Shown here one piece after another: positions 25,848 through 34,093 of a stretch of 64,000 nucleotides of DNA. The notes under the pieces were generated by a model that saw only the letters and a program-made list of their open reading frames with translations, ran no database searches and was not told the DNA's origin. This DNA is from Oceanomicrobium pacificus (GTDB lineage Bacteria > Pseudomonadota > Alphaproteobacteria > Rhodobacterales > Rhodobacteraceae), in contig NZ_WUWG01000001.1 of the NCBI RefSeq assembly GCF_009833495.1, positions 186,001 through 250,000 on the forward strand, read 5' to 3'. Within the stretch, counting starts at the first letter, position 1; the number at the start of each line of letters is the position of its first letter. The position numbers and the translations under genes were made by a program.

Positions 25848-26917
25848 CGGCTCAGGCCACCGTGGATGGTCGGCAGGTCGAGCGCGGCGAACCCGTAATT
25901 GCGCAGCCAGCGCAGGTCACTGTCGAAGAAAGCGCGCAGGTCGGGGATACCGTATTTCAGCATGGCGATCCGGTCGATGCCGACGCCGAAGGCAAAGCCC
26001 TGATAGGCAGACGGGTCGACGCCCGCGGCCTCCAGCACTTTCGGGTGGACCATGCCGGAGCCAAGAATTTCCATCCAGTCGTCGCCCTCGCCGATCTTCA
26101 GCTGACCCTTGTCCCAGGAACAGCGGATATCGACCTCGGCCGACGGTTCGGTGAAGGGGAAGTGCGAGGCACGGAAGCGCAGTTCGACCTCGTCCACCTC
26201 GAAGAAGGCGCGGCAGAATTCCTCCAGCACCCATTTGAGGTTCGCCATCGAGATATCGCGGTCAATCGCGAGCCCCTCGAACTGGTGGAACATTGGCGTG
26301 TGGGTCTGGTCATAGTCCGCGCGGTAGACGCGACCCGGCGCGATGATCCGGCAGGGCGCGCCATGCTCCTGCAGATAGCGGATCTGCACCGGCGAAGTAT
26401 GGGTCCGCAGAACGTTGGGCGGTCGATTGTCGCCCGCGTCACGATGCATGTAGAACGTGTCATGCTCCTGCCGTGCGGGATGCTCCGGCGGAATGTTGAG
26501 CGCGTCGAAATTGTACCAGTCCGTCTCGATCTGCGGGCCTTCGGCCACGGCAAATCCGAGATCGGCAAAGATCGCGATCACTTCCTCGGTCACTTGGCTG
26601 ACCGGATGGATCGTGCCTGTCCGCGCCGGCCGTGGCGCCAGCGTCACGTCGAGCCATTCGGATTTCAGACGCTCTTCCAGGGCGGCATCCGCGAGCGCGG
26701 CCTTGGCCGCGGCGAGCGCGCTGTTGATCTCGTTCTTCAGCGCATTGAGCGCGGGTCCGGCGGTCTGGCGCTCCTCGGGCGTCATCTTGCCCAACTCGCG
26801 CATTTTCAGGCTGACTTCACCCTTCTTGCCGACCGCGGCGACGCGCACGGCTTCAAGCGCGGCCTCGTCGCCGGCATCGGAAATCTGCTGGAGAAATTTC
26901 TGTCTCAGCTCGTCCAT
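25844..26917 (-). CDS. pheS: phenylalanine-tRNA ligase alpha subunit
   Basis: A 357-aa class II aminoacyl-tRNA synthetase catalytic subunit. An N-terminal coiled coil (about residues 1-90) precedes the catalytic domain; motif 2 lies around [16 protein letters not shown], and motif 3 in the C-terminal [16 protein letters not shown]. Its stop overlaps the ASCH gene. The unusual feature is its separation from pheT by about 1 kb containing an opposite-strand gene. Confidence 0.97.
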   Translation of the reverse strand: MDELRQKFLQQISDAGDEAALEAVRVAAVGKKGEVSLKMRELGKMTPEERQTAGPALNALKNEINSALAAAKAALADAALEERLKSEWLDVTLAPRPARTGTIHPVSQVTEEVIAIFADLGFAVAEGPQIETDWYNFDALNIPPEHPARQEHDTFYMHRDAGDNRPPNVLRTHTSPVQIRYLQEHGAPCRIIAPGRVYRADYDQTHTPMFHQFEGLAIDRDISMANLKWVLEEFCRAFFEVDEVELRFRASHFPFTEPSAEVDIRCSWDKGQLKIGEGDDWMEILGSGMVHPKVLEAAGVDPSAYQGFAFGVGIDRIAMLKYGIPDLRAFFDSDLRWLRNYGFAALDLPTIHGGLSR

Positions 26918-26944
26918 CGGACCCTCTCGAAACTCTGTTGCGTC

Positions 26945-26972
26945 CTGTTACCACAGGCTTGCCGGATTGCAA
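26945..26972 (-). promoter_or_regulatory. possible sigma-70 promoter for pheS
   Basis: On the minus strand TTGCAA (26967-26972) and TAACAG (26945-26950) are 16 bp apart, downstream of the rplT terminator and about 30 bp before pheS. The -10 match is moderate. Confidence 0.4.
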
Positions 26973-27008
26973 CCGCAGGCCAGCCGCACCGGGCCAGCGC
27001 CCGGGCAC

Positions 27009-27042
27009 AAAAAAACCGCGGGGGCCGGTCCGGCCCCCGCGG
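27009..27042 (-). terminator. rho-independent terminator after rplT
   Basis: On the minus strand a 13-bp GC stem (CCGCGGGGGCCGG with its complement) has almost no loop and is followed by seven Ts. It ends the rpmI-rplT transcript about 30 bp past the rplT stop. Confidence 0.93.
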
Positions 27043-27068
27043 CTGATCTGTCAGCGATCCGTCGCGGC

Positions 27069-27431
27069 TCAGGCCAGCGCGGCTTTCGCCTGATCGACGA
27101 TGGCGTTGAACGCCGCCGGCTCGTGCACGGCGAGATCGGCCAGAACCTTGCGGTCCACTTCGATGCCGGCCTTGGTCAGGCCGTTGATGAAGCGGGAATA
27201 GGTCATGGCTTCGTCATGCGCGCGCACGCCTGCGTTGATCCGCTGAATCCACAGGGCGCGGAAATTCCGCTTCCGAACCTTCCGGTCGCGGGTCGCATAC
27301 TGCATCGACTTGTCGACAGCCTGCGTCGCGGTGCGGAAGTTGCGGCTGCGGGCGCCGTAATAACCTTTGGCCGCCTTGATGACCTTGCGGTGACGGGCGT
27401 GGGTGGTGGTACCGCCTTTAACTCGGGACAT
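27069..27431 (-). CDS. rplT: 50S ribosomal protein L20
   Basis: A 120-aa, strongly basic 23S rRNA-binding protein needed early in large-subunit assembly. [19 protein letters not shown] and [14 protein letters not shown] are diagnostic. It follows rpmI by 14 bp and is closed by a very strong terminator. infC, commonly upstream in other bacteria, is not present here. Confidence 0.97.
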   Translation of the reverse strand: MSRVKGGTTTHARHRKVIKAAKGYYGARSRNFRTATQAVDKSMQYATRDRKVRKRNFRALWIQRINAGVRAHDEAMTYSRFINGLTKAGIEVDRKVLADLAVHEPAAFNAIVDQAKAALA

Positions 27432-27445
27432 GGGTCTGGCTCCTC

Positions 27446-27646
27446 TTAACGCGCGTAGGGCATGTAGGTTTTGACGATCGCCTCATCCGCCTTGGACAGC
27501 GTGGTGGTGCCACGCGCGTCGCGGATGAATTTGTTGGACCGTTTGATCATGCCATGGCGCTTGCCCGCCTGGCCTGCCTTGACGCGGCCGGAGGCCGTGA
27601 CCTTGAAGCGCTTCTTGGCGCTCGACTTCGTCTTCATCTTGGGCAT
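27446..27646 (-). CDS. rpmI: 50S ribosomal protein L35
   Basis: A 66-aa basic ribosomal protein: [20 protein letters not shown] and RNA-binding [18 protein letters not shown]. The ATG at 27646 gives the canonical length and follows AAGGAGA; an upstream in-frame ATG two codons earlier is less likely. First gene of the rpmI-rplT operon, served by the promoter at 27724-27752. Confidence 0.96.
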   Translation of the reverse strand: MPKMKTKSSAKKRFKVTASGRVKAGQAGKRHGMIKRSNKFIRDARGTTTLSKADEAIVKTYMPYAR

Positions 27647-27723
27647 TTCCATCTCCTTCTCAGGATGTGGTCGTCTGGTGCGACTCGGCAGCCCTATCGG
27701 CCGGCCACACCGGTGAAAGCGGG

Positions 27724-27752
27724 CTTATAGGACTGCAACGGCAGCCCTGCAA
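27724..27752 (-). promoter_or_regulatory. strong sigma-70 promoter for rpmI-rplT
   Basis: On the minus strand TTGCAG (27747-27752) and TATAAG (27724-27729) are exactly 17 bp apart, about 80 bp before rpmI. A second TTGCAG copy lies inside the spacer (27733-27738). Confidence 0.7.
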
Positions 27753-27777
27753 GCCCGAAATTGCGTGTCCTGCGCCC

Positions 27778-29235
27778 TTACTCGGGTTCGCCTTCGTAGA
27801 TCGCGCGCTCCTGCACCGGCGCCACACGCAGGATGTTGGTCGACCCCGGCGTGTTGAAGGGAATGCCGGCGGTGACGACGATCCGGTCATCCTCGCTCGC
27901 GAACCCGTAGTTGCGCGCCGCGCGGGCCGCGTTGACCACGGCCATCTTGAACCGCTCGACGCGGTTGTTGACCACAACGCAATGCAGGCCCCAGGTCAGG
28001 GTCAGCCGGCGGGCCGTGTCGATCATCGGCGTGAGCGCGATGATCGGCACGCGCGGCCGCTCGCGGGAGGCAAGCTTGGCCGTGGTGCCGGAATGGGTGA
28101 AGCAGCAGATCGCCTTGACGTTGGTCGTCTCGGCCACCTCGCGGGCGGCAACGGTGATCGCATCGGCCACGCGCTCGCGCGACGGCGTGCGGGCGGCTTC
28201 GAGGATTTGGCGGTAGATCTCGTCCGATTCCACCTCTTCCGCGACCGCATTCATGGTGCGCACGGCCTCGACCGGATAGTCGCCGGCGGCACTTTCGGCC
28301 GACAGCATCACCGCGTCAGCACCTTCATAGATGGCCTGCGCGACATCGGACACTTCGGCGCGCGTCGGCACCGGGGCCGCGATCATGCTTTCCATCATCT
28401 GGGTCGCCACAATGACCGGCTTGCCCACCGCGCGGCAGCCCCGCACAAGGCGCTTCTGGATCGGCGGCACGGCCTGCACCGGCAGTTCCACGCCGAGATC
28501 GCCGCGCGCCACCATGATCCCGTCGGACGCATCGAGGATCTCGGGGAAGGCTTTCACGGCGGCCGGTTTCTCGATCTTGGCGAGCACGGCGGCGCGGCCT
28601 GCGGCCAGTTCGCGGGCCTCGTGCATGTCCTCGGCCCGCTGCACGAAGGAGAGCGCCAGCCAGTCGACACCCAGTTCGCAGACAAATTCGAGGTCCTTGC
28701 GGTCCTTGTCGGACAGCGCCGCGAGCGGCAGCACCACGTCGGGCACATTGACGCCCTTGCGGTTGGAAATCTCGCCGCCGACCTCGACCACCGTGTCGGC
28801 ATGTTCGGGCGAACAGTCGGTGACCTTCAGCCGGATCTTCCCGTCATTGACCAGAAGCGTCGAGCCGGGCTGGAGTGCCGCAAAAATCTCGGGATGCGGC
28901 AGGCGGACACGGCTGGCATCGCCCGGCGCCTCGTCCAGATCGAAACGGAAGCTCGCGCCCTCTTCCAGTTCATAAGGCCCGTCGGCAAATTCGCCGCAGC
29001 GCAGTTTCGGCCCCTGAAGATCGGCAAGGATGCAGATCGGGCGCTCCATTTCCTCTTCGATCTGGCGGATCAGCTTGTGGCGCTGCCGGATATCGTCATG
29101 TGACCCGTGGCTCATGTTCAGGCGAAACACATCGGCACCGGCAAGGAACAGGTCACGGATCATCTCGTACCCGTCGGAGGCCGGCCCCAAGGTGGCGACG
29201 ATTTTCACGTTACGGTTGCGTCTCAAGCCTGTCAT
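27778..29235 (-). CDS. pyk: pyruvate kinase
   Basis: A 485-aa glycolytic enzyme that makes pyruvate and ATP from phosphoenolpyruvate. In order: VKIVATLGPAS, the active-site NMSHG, the B domain (about residues 75-170), KIEKPAAV, the metal/substrate motif GIMVARGDLGVELP, and the C-terminal domain with FTHSGTTAKLAS. The start is as expected for the family. It is divergent from the N-formylglutamate amidohydrolase gene across about 200 bp containing a 10-bp inverted repeat. Confidence 0.97.
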   Translation of the reverse strand: MTGLRRNRNVKIVATLGPASDGYEMIRDLFLAGADVFRLNMSHGSHDDIRQRHKLIRQIEEEMERPICILADLQGPKLRCGEFADGPYELEEGASFRFDLDEAPGDASRVRLPHPEIFAALQPGSTLLVNDGKIRLKVTDCSPEHADTVVEVGGEISNRKGVNVPDVVLPLAALSDKDRKDLEFVCELGVDWLALSFVQRAEDMHEARELAAGRAAVLAKIEKPAAVKAFPEILDASDGIMVARGDLGVELPVQAVPPIQKRLVRGCRAVGKPVIVATQMMESMIAAPVPTRAEVSDVAQAIYEGADAVMLSAESAAGDYPVEAVRTMNAVAEEVESDEIYRQILEAARTPSRERVADAITVAAREVAETTNVKAICCFTHSGTTAKLASRERPRVPIIALTPMIDTARRLTLTWGLHCVVVNNRVERFKMAVVNAARAARNYGFASEDDRIVVTAGIPFNTPGSTNILRVAPVQERAIYEGEPE

Positions 29236-29292
29236 CGGATCCTCTGGTCATGCTCTACGGGGCGTTTTGCGGCTCTCTTAGCGCAGCCAAGG

Positions 29293-29323
29293 GGAAATGT
29301 CCGGCAAAAATCGGGACATTTCC
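29293..29323. promoter_or_regulatory. 10-bp inverted repeat between pyk and the amidohydrolase gene
   Basis: GGAAATGTCC (29293-29302) and GGACATTTCC (29314-29323) are perfect 10-bp arms with an 11-nt spacer that is locally AT-rich. It lies between two divergent genes, so an operator is the simplest reading; a hairpin is also possible, since a short T-run follows on the plus strand. Confidence 0.5.
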
Positions 29324-29433
29324 TGTCTTTTTGGGGTTTAGCGGTGGCTCCTTCGAACCGGGGGCGATATTCAGATCGGGCAGCGTGCGCCGCCCCGACC
29401 GGGCCGCGACAGAAGAAGGACCCCGCACGATTC

Positions 29434-30198
29434 ATGGCTGACCATCCCGCCTTTGAGCTTGTCCCCGGCCGCCCCGGCGTGCCGCTCCTGCTGGTTTGCG
29501 ACCATGCGTCCAACGCCGTGCCTGCGGCGCTTGGCGGCACGCTTGGCCTCCCGCGGGAGGATATGGAGCGCCATATCGCTTTTGACGTCGGCGCGCGCGG
29601 GCTGACGTTGGAACTGGCAGAGCTTCTCGGTGCAACGGCGATCCTGTCGACCACCTCGCGGCTGGTGATCGACCCCAACCGGGGCGAGGATGACCCGACG
29701 CTGGTGATGAAGCTCTATGACGGGTCGATCATTCCTGGCAACCGCGCCGTGGACGAGGCCGAGGTCGCGCGCCGCCTCGCCGCCTATCACCGACCCTATC
29801 ATGACGCGATCACCGCACATCTGGATGCCATGATCGCGCGGGGCGAGGCGCCGCAGATCCTGTCGATCCATTCCTATACGCCGCAATTGCGCGGACGGGC
29901 GCCCCGCCCCTGGCATGTCGGCGTCCTGTGGGACGAGGATGCCCGGATCGCGCGGCCGCTCATCGACCGTCTGATGCGCGAACCGGACCTGTGCGTGGGC
30001 GACAATGAACCCTATAGCGGGCAGTTGCGCGGCGATTGCATGTTCACCCACGGCACGCAGCGTGGCATCGCGCACGCCTTGATCGAACTGCGCAACGACC
30101 TGATATCTGATGCAGCAGGGGAGACAGCCTGGGCACGGCGGCTCGCGCCGATCCTCGCCGAGACCTGCGGACTGACCGAAGGAGTGACCCATGGATGA
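29434..30198 (+). CDS. N-formylglutamate amidohydrolase family protein
   Basis: A 254-aa amidohydrolase of the N-formylglutamate deformylase family (zinc-dependent release of formate and glutamate in histidine breakdown, or a related N-acyl hydrolysis). The N-terminal LLLVCDHASNAVP, then DVGARGLTLELAELLGA, TSRLVIDPNRGEDDP and IHSYTPQL are family motifs. I use the ATG at 29434; the longer open frame runs through the promoter region. Its stop overlaps the DUF1244 start by 8 bp. It converges on the dgcN-dgcA-dat operon, whose pathway also involves N-acyl-glutamate. Confidence 0.9.
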   Translation: MADHPAFELVPGRPGVPLLLVCDHASNAVPAALGGTLGLPREDMERHIAFDVGARGLTLELAELLGATAILSTTSRLVIDPNRGEDDPTLVMKLYDGSIIPGNRAVDEAEVARRLAAYHRPYHDAITAHLDAMIARGEAPQILSIHSYTPQLRGRAPRPWHVGVLWDEDARIARPLIDRLMREPDLCVGDNEPYSGQLRGDCMFTHGTQRGIAHALIELRNDLISDAAGETAWARRLAPILAETCGLTEGVTHG

Positions 30199-30490
30199 CC
30201 AGACCCGGCTCGAACTGGAAGCCGCAGCCTTCCGGCGCCTCGTCGCCCATCTGCGCGAGCGGACCGACGTGCAGAATATCGACATGATGAACCTTGCCGG
30301 TTTCTGCCGGAACTGCCTGAGCCGTTGGTATCAGGAAGCCGCGGCAGAAAAGGGCATCGAGATGAGCAAGGAAGAGGGGCGGGAATTCGTCTACGGCATG
30401 CCCTATACCGAGTGGCGCGACCGCTACCAGACCGAGGCAAGCGATGCGCAGAAGGCGGCATTCGCCCAAAACGCGCCGGCCCACGACTGA
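30191..30490 (+). CDS. DUF1244 domain protein
   Basis: A 99-aa protein with the DUF1244 signature NIDMMNLAGFCRNCLSRWYQ followed by GREFVYGMPYTEWRDRYQ. It carries two conserved cysteines in FCRNC. The function is unknown. It overlaps the amidohydrolase gene by 8 bp and is followed by a terminator, so the two form one operon. Confidence 0.92.
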   Translation: MDDQTRLELEAAAFRRLVAHLRERTDVQNIDMMNLAGFCRNCLSRWYQEAAAEKGIEMSKEEGREFVYGMPYTEWRDRYQTEASDAQKAAFAQNAPAHD

Positions 30491-30520
30491 CAGGTTGGCC
30501 GGTCGGACCAGCCAAGCAAG

Positions 30521-30556
30521 AGGGGCGCATCCGCCGGGATGCGCCCCTTTTCTTTT
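30521..30556 (+). terminator. rho-independent terminator after the DUF1244 gene
   Basis: A 12-bp perfect stem AGGGGCGCATCC / GGATGCGCCCCT with a GCCG loop is followed by a T-rich tract. It sits between convergent genes and may act on both strands. Confidence 0.9.
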
Positions 30557-30581
30557 GATCCGTGATTGCGCGCCGTGCCGC

Positions 30582-31436
30582 TCAGACCGCGGCCTTGCGG
30601 CTTTCCTCGATATAGATTTCGCGCAGGCGCGTCGCGACCGGTCCGGGCGCGCCATCGCCGAGCCGTGCGCCGTCAATCTCCACCACCGGCATCACGAATG
30701 TGGAGGCTGAGGTGATGAAAGCCTCGCGCGCCACCTTGGCCTCCTCGATGGTGAAGGCGCGCTCCTCCACCTTGATCCCCGCTTCGCGCGCGAAGCGCAG
30801 CACGGCGGCACGGGTGATCCCGTGCAGGATGCGGTTCGACAGGTCCCGCGTCACGAGCGTGCCGTCGGCTGTGACAATATAGGCATTGTTCGACGAGCCT
30901 TCCGTGACCTGCCCGTCCTCCACCAGCCAGGCATCGTCGGCGCCGGCGGCCTTCGCGGCCATCTTGGCCATCGAGGGGGCGAGAAGTTGCACCGTCTTGA
31001 TGTCCCGCCGCGCCCAGCGGATGTCGGGCACGGAAATGACCTTCATCCCCGTCTTCGCCGCCTTGCTGTCGATAAGCGATTTCGCTTGCGTGAACATCAC
31101 GAGGCTTGGCGCAACCCCTTCGGGATAGGCGAAATCGCGGTCGGCCGCCCCGCGCGTTACCTGCAGGTAGACAAGCCCCTCGGTCACGGCATTGCGGGCG
31201 ACCAGTTCGCGATGGATGGCAAGCAGCGTGGCCCGGTCGCAGGGCGCGGCCATGTCGAGTTCCCCCAGCGAGCGTTCGAGCCGCGCCGCGTGACCGTCAA
31301 AATCGATGAGCTTGCCATCGAGCACGGTCGTCACCTCGTAAACCCCGTCGGCCATCAGGAAACCGCGGTCGAACACCGAGATCATGGCCTCTTCTTCCGG
31401 CAGGTATTTGCCGTTGACGTAAACTGTTCTGCTCAT
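30582..31436 (-). CDS. D-amino-acid transaminase
   Basis: A 284-aa fold-type IV PLP enzyme that exchanges amino groups between D-amino acids and 2-oxo acids. The PLP lysine is Lys147 in RRDIKTVQLL; the family motif VTEGSSNNAYIV with Glu179 follows; FDRGFLMADGVYEV is typical near the N-terminus. The longer open frame has an unrelated leader. It is the last gene of a three-gene unit with dgcN and dgcA, which points to D-glutamate/D-alanine catabolism; a branched-chain or aminodeoxychorismate role is less likely from motifs. Confidence 0.9.
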   Translation of the reverse strand: MSRTVYVNGKYLPEEEAMISVFDRGFLMADGVYEVTTVLDGKLIDFDGHAARLERSLGELDMAAPCDRATLLAIHRELVARNAVTEGLVYLQVTRGAADRDFAYPEGVAPSLVMFTQAKSLIDSKAAKTGMKVISVPDIRWARRDIKTVQLLAPSMAKMAAKAAGADDAWLVEDGQVTEGSSNNAYIVTADGTLVTRDLSNRILHGITRAAVLRFAREAGIKVEERAFTIEEAKVAREAFITSASTFVMPVVEIDGARLGDGAPGPVATRLREIYIEESRKAAV

Positions 31437-31438
31437 AC

Positions 31439-32404
31439 CTATCCCCAGAGCGCGGCCACGGGCGGATGCACGCCGGCCGCATCGAATGTGAGTGCGTGAT
31501 CGCGGTCGCGCGCCAGAAGGAGCGGCCCGTCGAGATCGGTGATGTCCGCGCCTTGCGCGACCAGGTGCGCCGGCGCCATGGCGAGCGAGGAGCCGACCAT
31601 GCAACCGACCATGACCGTGTAGCCTTCGGCCCGCGCCGCCGCGCGCAACTCCAGCGCCTCGGTCAGGCCTCCGGTCTTGTCGAGCTTGATGTTGACCATG
31701 TCGTAGCGGCCCTTGAGCGACGGCAGGCTCGACCGGTCATGGCAGCTTTCGTCGGCGCAGACCGGCAGCGGCCGGTCGATATGGGCGAGCGCCTCGTCCG
31801 CACCTGCGGGCAGCGGCTGCTCGACCATCTCGACCCCCAGATCAAGCAGGACCGGCGCGATTTCCGCATAAAGGTCAGTGGTCCAGCCCTCGTTCGCGTC
31901 GACGATGATCCGGGACGAAGGTGCTCCGGCGCGCACGGCTTCCAGCCGCGCAATGTCGCCTTCGCCGCCGAGCTTGATCTTCAGGAGCGGCCGCGCGGCC
32001 TGGCGGGCGGCTTCGGCCCGCATCTTCTCCGGCGCATCCAGCGACAGAGTGAAAGCCGTCAGCTCCGGTCCGGGCGCGGGCAGGCCCGCGAGGTCCCAGA
32101 CGCGCTTGCCCGCCGATTTCGCTTCCCAGTCCCACAGGGCGCAGTCCACCGCGTTGCGCGCCGCACCGGGCGGCAGCAAGCCCTGCAATGCGCGGCGGTC
32201 GACATCCTGCGGCAGCGTCTCGATCTGCGCGGTGACACTCTCCAGCGTCTCGCCATAGCGCGCATAGGGCACGCATTCGCCGCGCCCGGTCACGCCGTCG
32301 CGGCTGACGGTCGCCGTCAGGACATGCGCTTCGGTCCGCGACCCGCGCGAGATCGTGAAGACCTGCGCGAGCGGGAATGTGTCTGCCGTAACGGTCAGAA
32401 CCAT
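31439..32404 (-). CDS. dgcA: N-acetyl-D-glutamate racemase DgcA-like (enolase superfamily)
   Basis: A 321-aa muconate-lactonizing-type enolase superfamily member, of the dipeptide-epimerase/DgcA group. The KxK motif is Lys142/Lys144 in LLKIKLGG; metal ligands are Asp169 (IIVDANEG), Glu195 (MVEQPL) and Asp218 (CADES); the opposing lysine is Lys240 in NIKLDKTGG. It lies 2 bp upstream of the transaminase gene and 3 bp after dgcN. With a DgcN-like partner, conversion of N-acetyl-D-glutamate to the L form is the likely role; L-Ala-D/L-Glu epimerase is the alternative. Confidence 0.85.
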   Translation of the reverse strand: MVLTVTADTFPLAQVFTISRGSRTEAHVLTATVSRDGVTGRGECVPYARYGETLESVTAQIETLPQDVDRRALQGLLPPGAARNAVDCALWDWEAKSAGKRVWDLAGLPAPGPELTAFTLSLDAPEKMRAEAARQAARPLLKIKLGGEGDIARLEAVRAGAPSSRIIVDANEGWTTDLYAEIAPVLLDLGVEMVEQPLPAGADEALAHIDRPLPVCADESCHDRSSLPSLKGRYDMVNIKLDKTGGLTEALELRAAARAEGYTVMVGCMVGSSLAMAPAHLVAQGADITDLDGPLLLARDRDHALTFDAAGVHPPVAALWG

Positions 32405-32407
32405 GGA

Positions 32408-33409
32408 TCAGACCGCTGCGAGCGCGTCGACGAGGCGACCGGCGCCCTGCCGGTAGGGATCGACCGCAGGCAGGCCCATCCGTGCCTCCACCTCGGCCAG
32501 ATAGGCTTCGGCATCGGCGTCGGACAGTTTGGCCGTGTTGACCGAGATGCCAACGACCTTGCAATCGGCATTCACGACCTGAGCCAGTTGCAGCGACAGG
32601 TCGCGCAGGTCTTCGAGCGACGGCAGGCCATAGCCGGGCAGACCGCGCATATGGGTCCGGGTCGGCTCGTGGCAGAGGATCAGCGCATCGGGCTGGCCGC
32701 CATGGATCAGCGCCATCGTCACGCCCGAATAGGAGGCGTGGTAGAGGCTGCCCTGCCCCTCAATCAGATCCCAATGGTCGGGGTCGTTGTCGGGCGTCAG
32801 ATATTCCACGGCACCGGCCATGAAATCGGCGATCACCGCGTCGAGCGGAACGCCACCGCCGGTGATCAGGATGCCGGTCTGGCCGGTGGCGCGGAAGGTC
32901 GCTTTCATGCCGCGTGCCACCATTTCGCGCTCCATGGCGATGGCGGTGTACATCTTGCCGACCGAACAGTCAGTGCCGACGGCGAGGCAGCGCTTGCCCT
33001 GCCGCTTCTCGCCATTGGCGATCGGATAGGCAACCGTCGGGATGCGCACGTCGTGCAGCGTACGGCCGTGCATCTGGGCGGCCGCGACAAGCTCGCCCTC
33101 GTCGCTCAGGAGATTGTGCAGCCCCGACGCAATATCGAGCCCGGCGGCCAGCGCCTCTTTGAGGACGGCGATCCAGCTGGGCGCGATGACCCCGCCGCGG
33201 TTGGCCACACCGATCACCAGCGTTTTCACGCCGGCGGCCACGGCCTCCTCGATCGACATGTCCGGCAGGCCCAGGTCGGCCTGGCAGCCTTCGAGCCGGA
33301 ACTGGCCCAACGCATATTCCGGACGCCAGTCCTTGATGCCCTGGGCAACCTTGGCTGCGAGCGGGTCATGCGCATCGCCGAGAAACAGGAGATAGGGCGT
33401 CTGGATCAT
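32408..33409 (-). CDS. dgcN: DgcN-like N-acetyltransferase (DUF1611)
   Basis: A 333-aa DUF1611 protein. The N-terminal Rossmann-like part (YLLFLGDAHDPLAAKVAQG) is followed by the P-loop-like segment VGTDCSVGKMYTAIAME near the middle and a C-terminal domain with LCHEPTRTHMRG. DgcN proteins N-acetylate D-glutamate in a D-glutamate catabolic route known from marine bacteria. The ATG at 33409 is preferred to a GTG nine codons earlier because AGAGGTT lies before it. It is the first gene of the operon and has two palindromic repeats upstream. Confidence 0.85.
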   Translation of the reverse strand: MIQTPYLLFLGDAHDPLAAKVAQGIKDWRPEYALGQFRLEGCQADLGLPDMSIEEAVAAGVKTLVIGVANRGGVIAPSWIAVLKEALAAGLDIASGLHNLLSDEGELVAAAQMHGRTLHDVRIPTVAYPIANGEKRQGKRCLAVGTDCSVGKMYTAIAMEREMVARGMKATFRATGQTGILITGGGVPLDAVIADFMAGAVEYLTPDNDPDHWDLIEGQGSLYHASYSGVTMALIHGGQPDALILCHEPTRTHMRGLPGYGLPSLEDLRDLSLQLAQVVNADCKVVGISVNTAKLSDADAEAYLAEVEARMGLPAVDPYRQGAGRLVDALAAV

Positions 33410-33501
33410 CGTGAACCTCTGAAATTGAAGTGACACGCAACAATGCCCGCGCCGGATCGGGATTTTCTCGTGATCATCACGCGTGAACGCACCGTCAGAC
33501 G

Positions 33502-33547
33502 GAAGATTCTTCGATCAATGCCCGGTTTGGCAGAAGGTTCTTCGATC
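33502..33547. repeat. two near-identical palindromic boxes upstream of dgcN
   Basis: GAAGATTCTTCGATC (33502-33516) and GAAGGTTCTTCGATC (33533-33547) differ at one base and start 31 bp apart, about three helical turns. The first contains the perfect palindrome GAAGA-T-TCTTC. They lie about 95 and 125 bp before dgcN and look like paired operators. Confidence 0.55.
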
Positions 33548-33549
33548 CG

Positions 33550-33903
33550 TCAGTCGAAATTCGGAATCAGGGCCGCGGGTTGCGGGTCGTCGCTGGCGAA
33601 ATCGCGCGGCGGCTGGCTGCGGACATCGGCGCGCAACTTATATTCGTAGCGCAACTCGTCCCCTTCCGGCACAGCATGGATGATGAGGCAGCGCGACAGG
33701 TGGCGCGGCCCGTCATAGAGGTCGACCACGCCGCGCAGGTTCGGTGCGTCGCTCGCCTGAAGCGCGAAGCCGCCATCCCAGTCCCGCAGAACGCGATAGT
33801 CGCGGTCACCCGCCTGCACGCGCAAACGGCTCTGCTTCGCGGCTGCACGCTTGCGTGCACGCCGCAGCCCTTCGAGCACTTCATCCGACAGGAAAGCGTC
33901 CAT
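33550..33903 (-). CDS. hypothetical protein, 117 aa
   Basis: A basic-then-beta protein I cannot name. Residues 1-30 are helical and basic (ARKRAAAKQSRLRVQ); the rest looks like a small beta fold with WDGGFALQASDAP, GVVDLYDGPRHLSRCLIIHA and LRYEYKLR. It has no signal peptide or membrane segment. It lies upstream of dgcN on the same strand, with the paired repeats in between, and is divergent from sbmA. Confidence 0.8.
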   Translation of the reverse strand: MDAFLSDEVLEGLRRARKRAAAKQSRLRVQAGDRDYRVLRDWDGGFALQASDAPNLRGVVDLYDGPRHLSRCLIIHAVPEGDELRYEYKLRADVRSQPPRDFASDDPQPAALIPNFD

Positions 33904-33993
33904 GATATCCCCCGCGGGGCCGCAACATTGGCCCCAAACAACACTCGTTTGTTCCCATATTTCAGGGCATCAGCCGATTCTCGTCAAGGATTG

Positions 33994-34007
33994 TTACGGA
34001 AACGTAA
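33994..34007. promoter_or_regulatory. inverted repeat TTACG-N4-CGTAA upstream of sbmA
   Basis: A 5-4-5 inverted repeat lies in the 190-bp divergent region, about 90 bp before sbmA and 90 bp before the hypothetical gene. It could be an operator for either; the regulator is unknown. Confidence 0.3.
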
Positions 34008-34093
34008 GGCCGAAAGGCTTGCCAGCAGGGCGCGGAGTGTGAAAGCGTCACAGCCGAAAACCAAGACCAACAACAGGGCGGAGCCTTCCAAGC

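Noticed and set aside
31466-33433. A 655-codon plus-strand frame opposite dgcA and dgcN
   Set aside because: No domain signal and complete overlap with two well-supported genes on the other strand.
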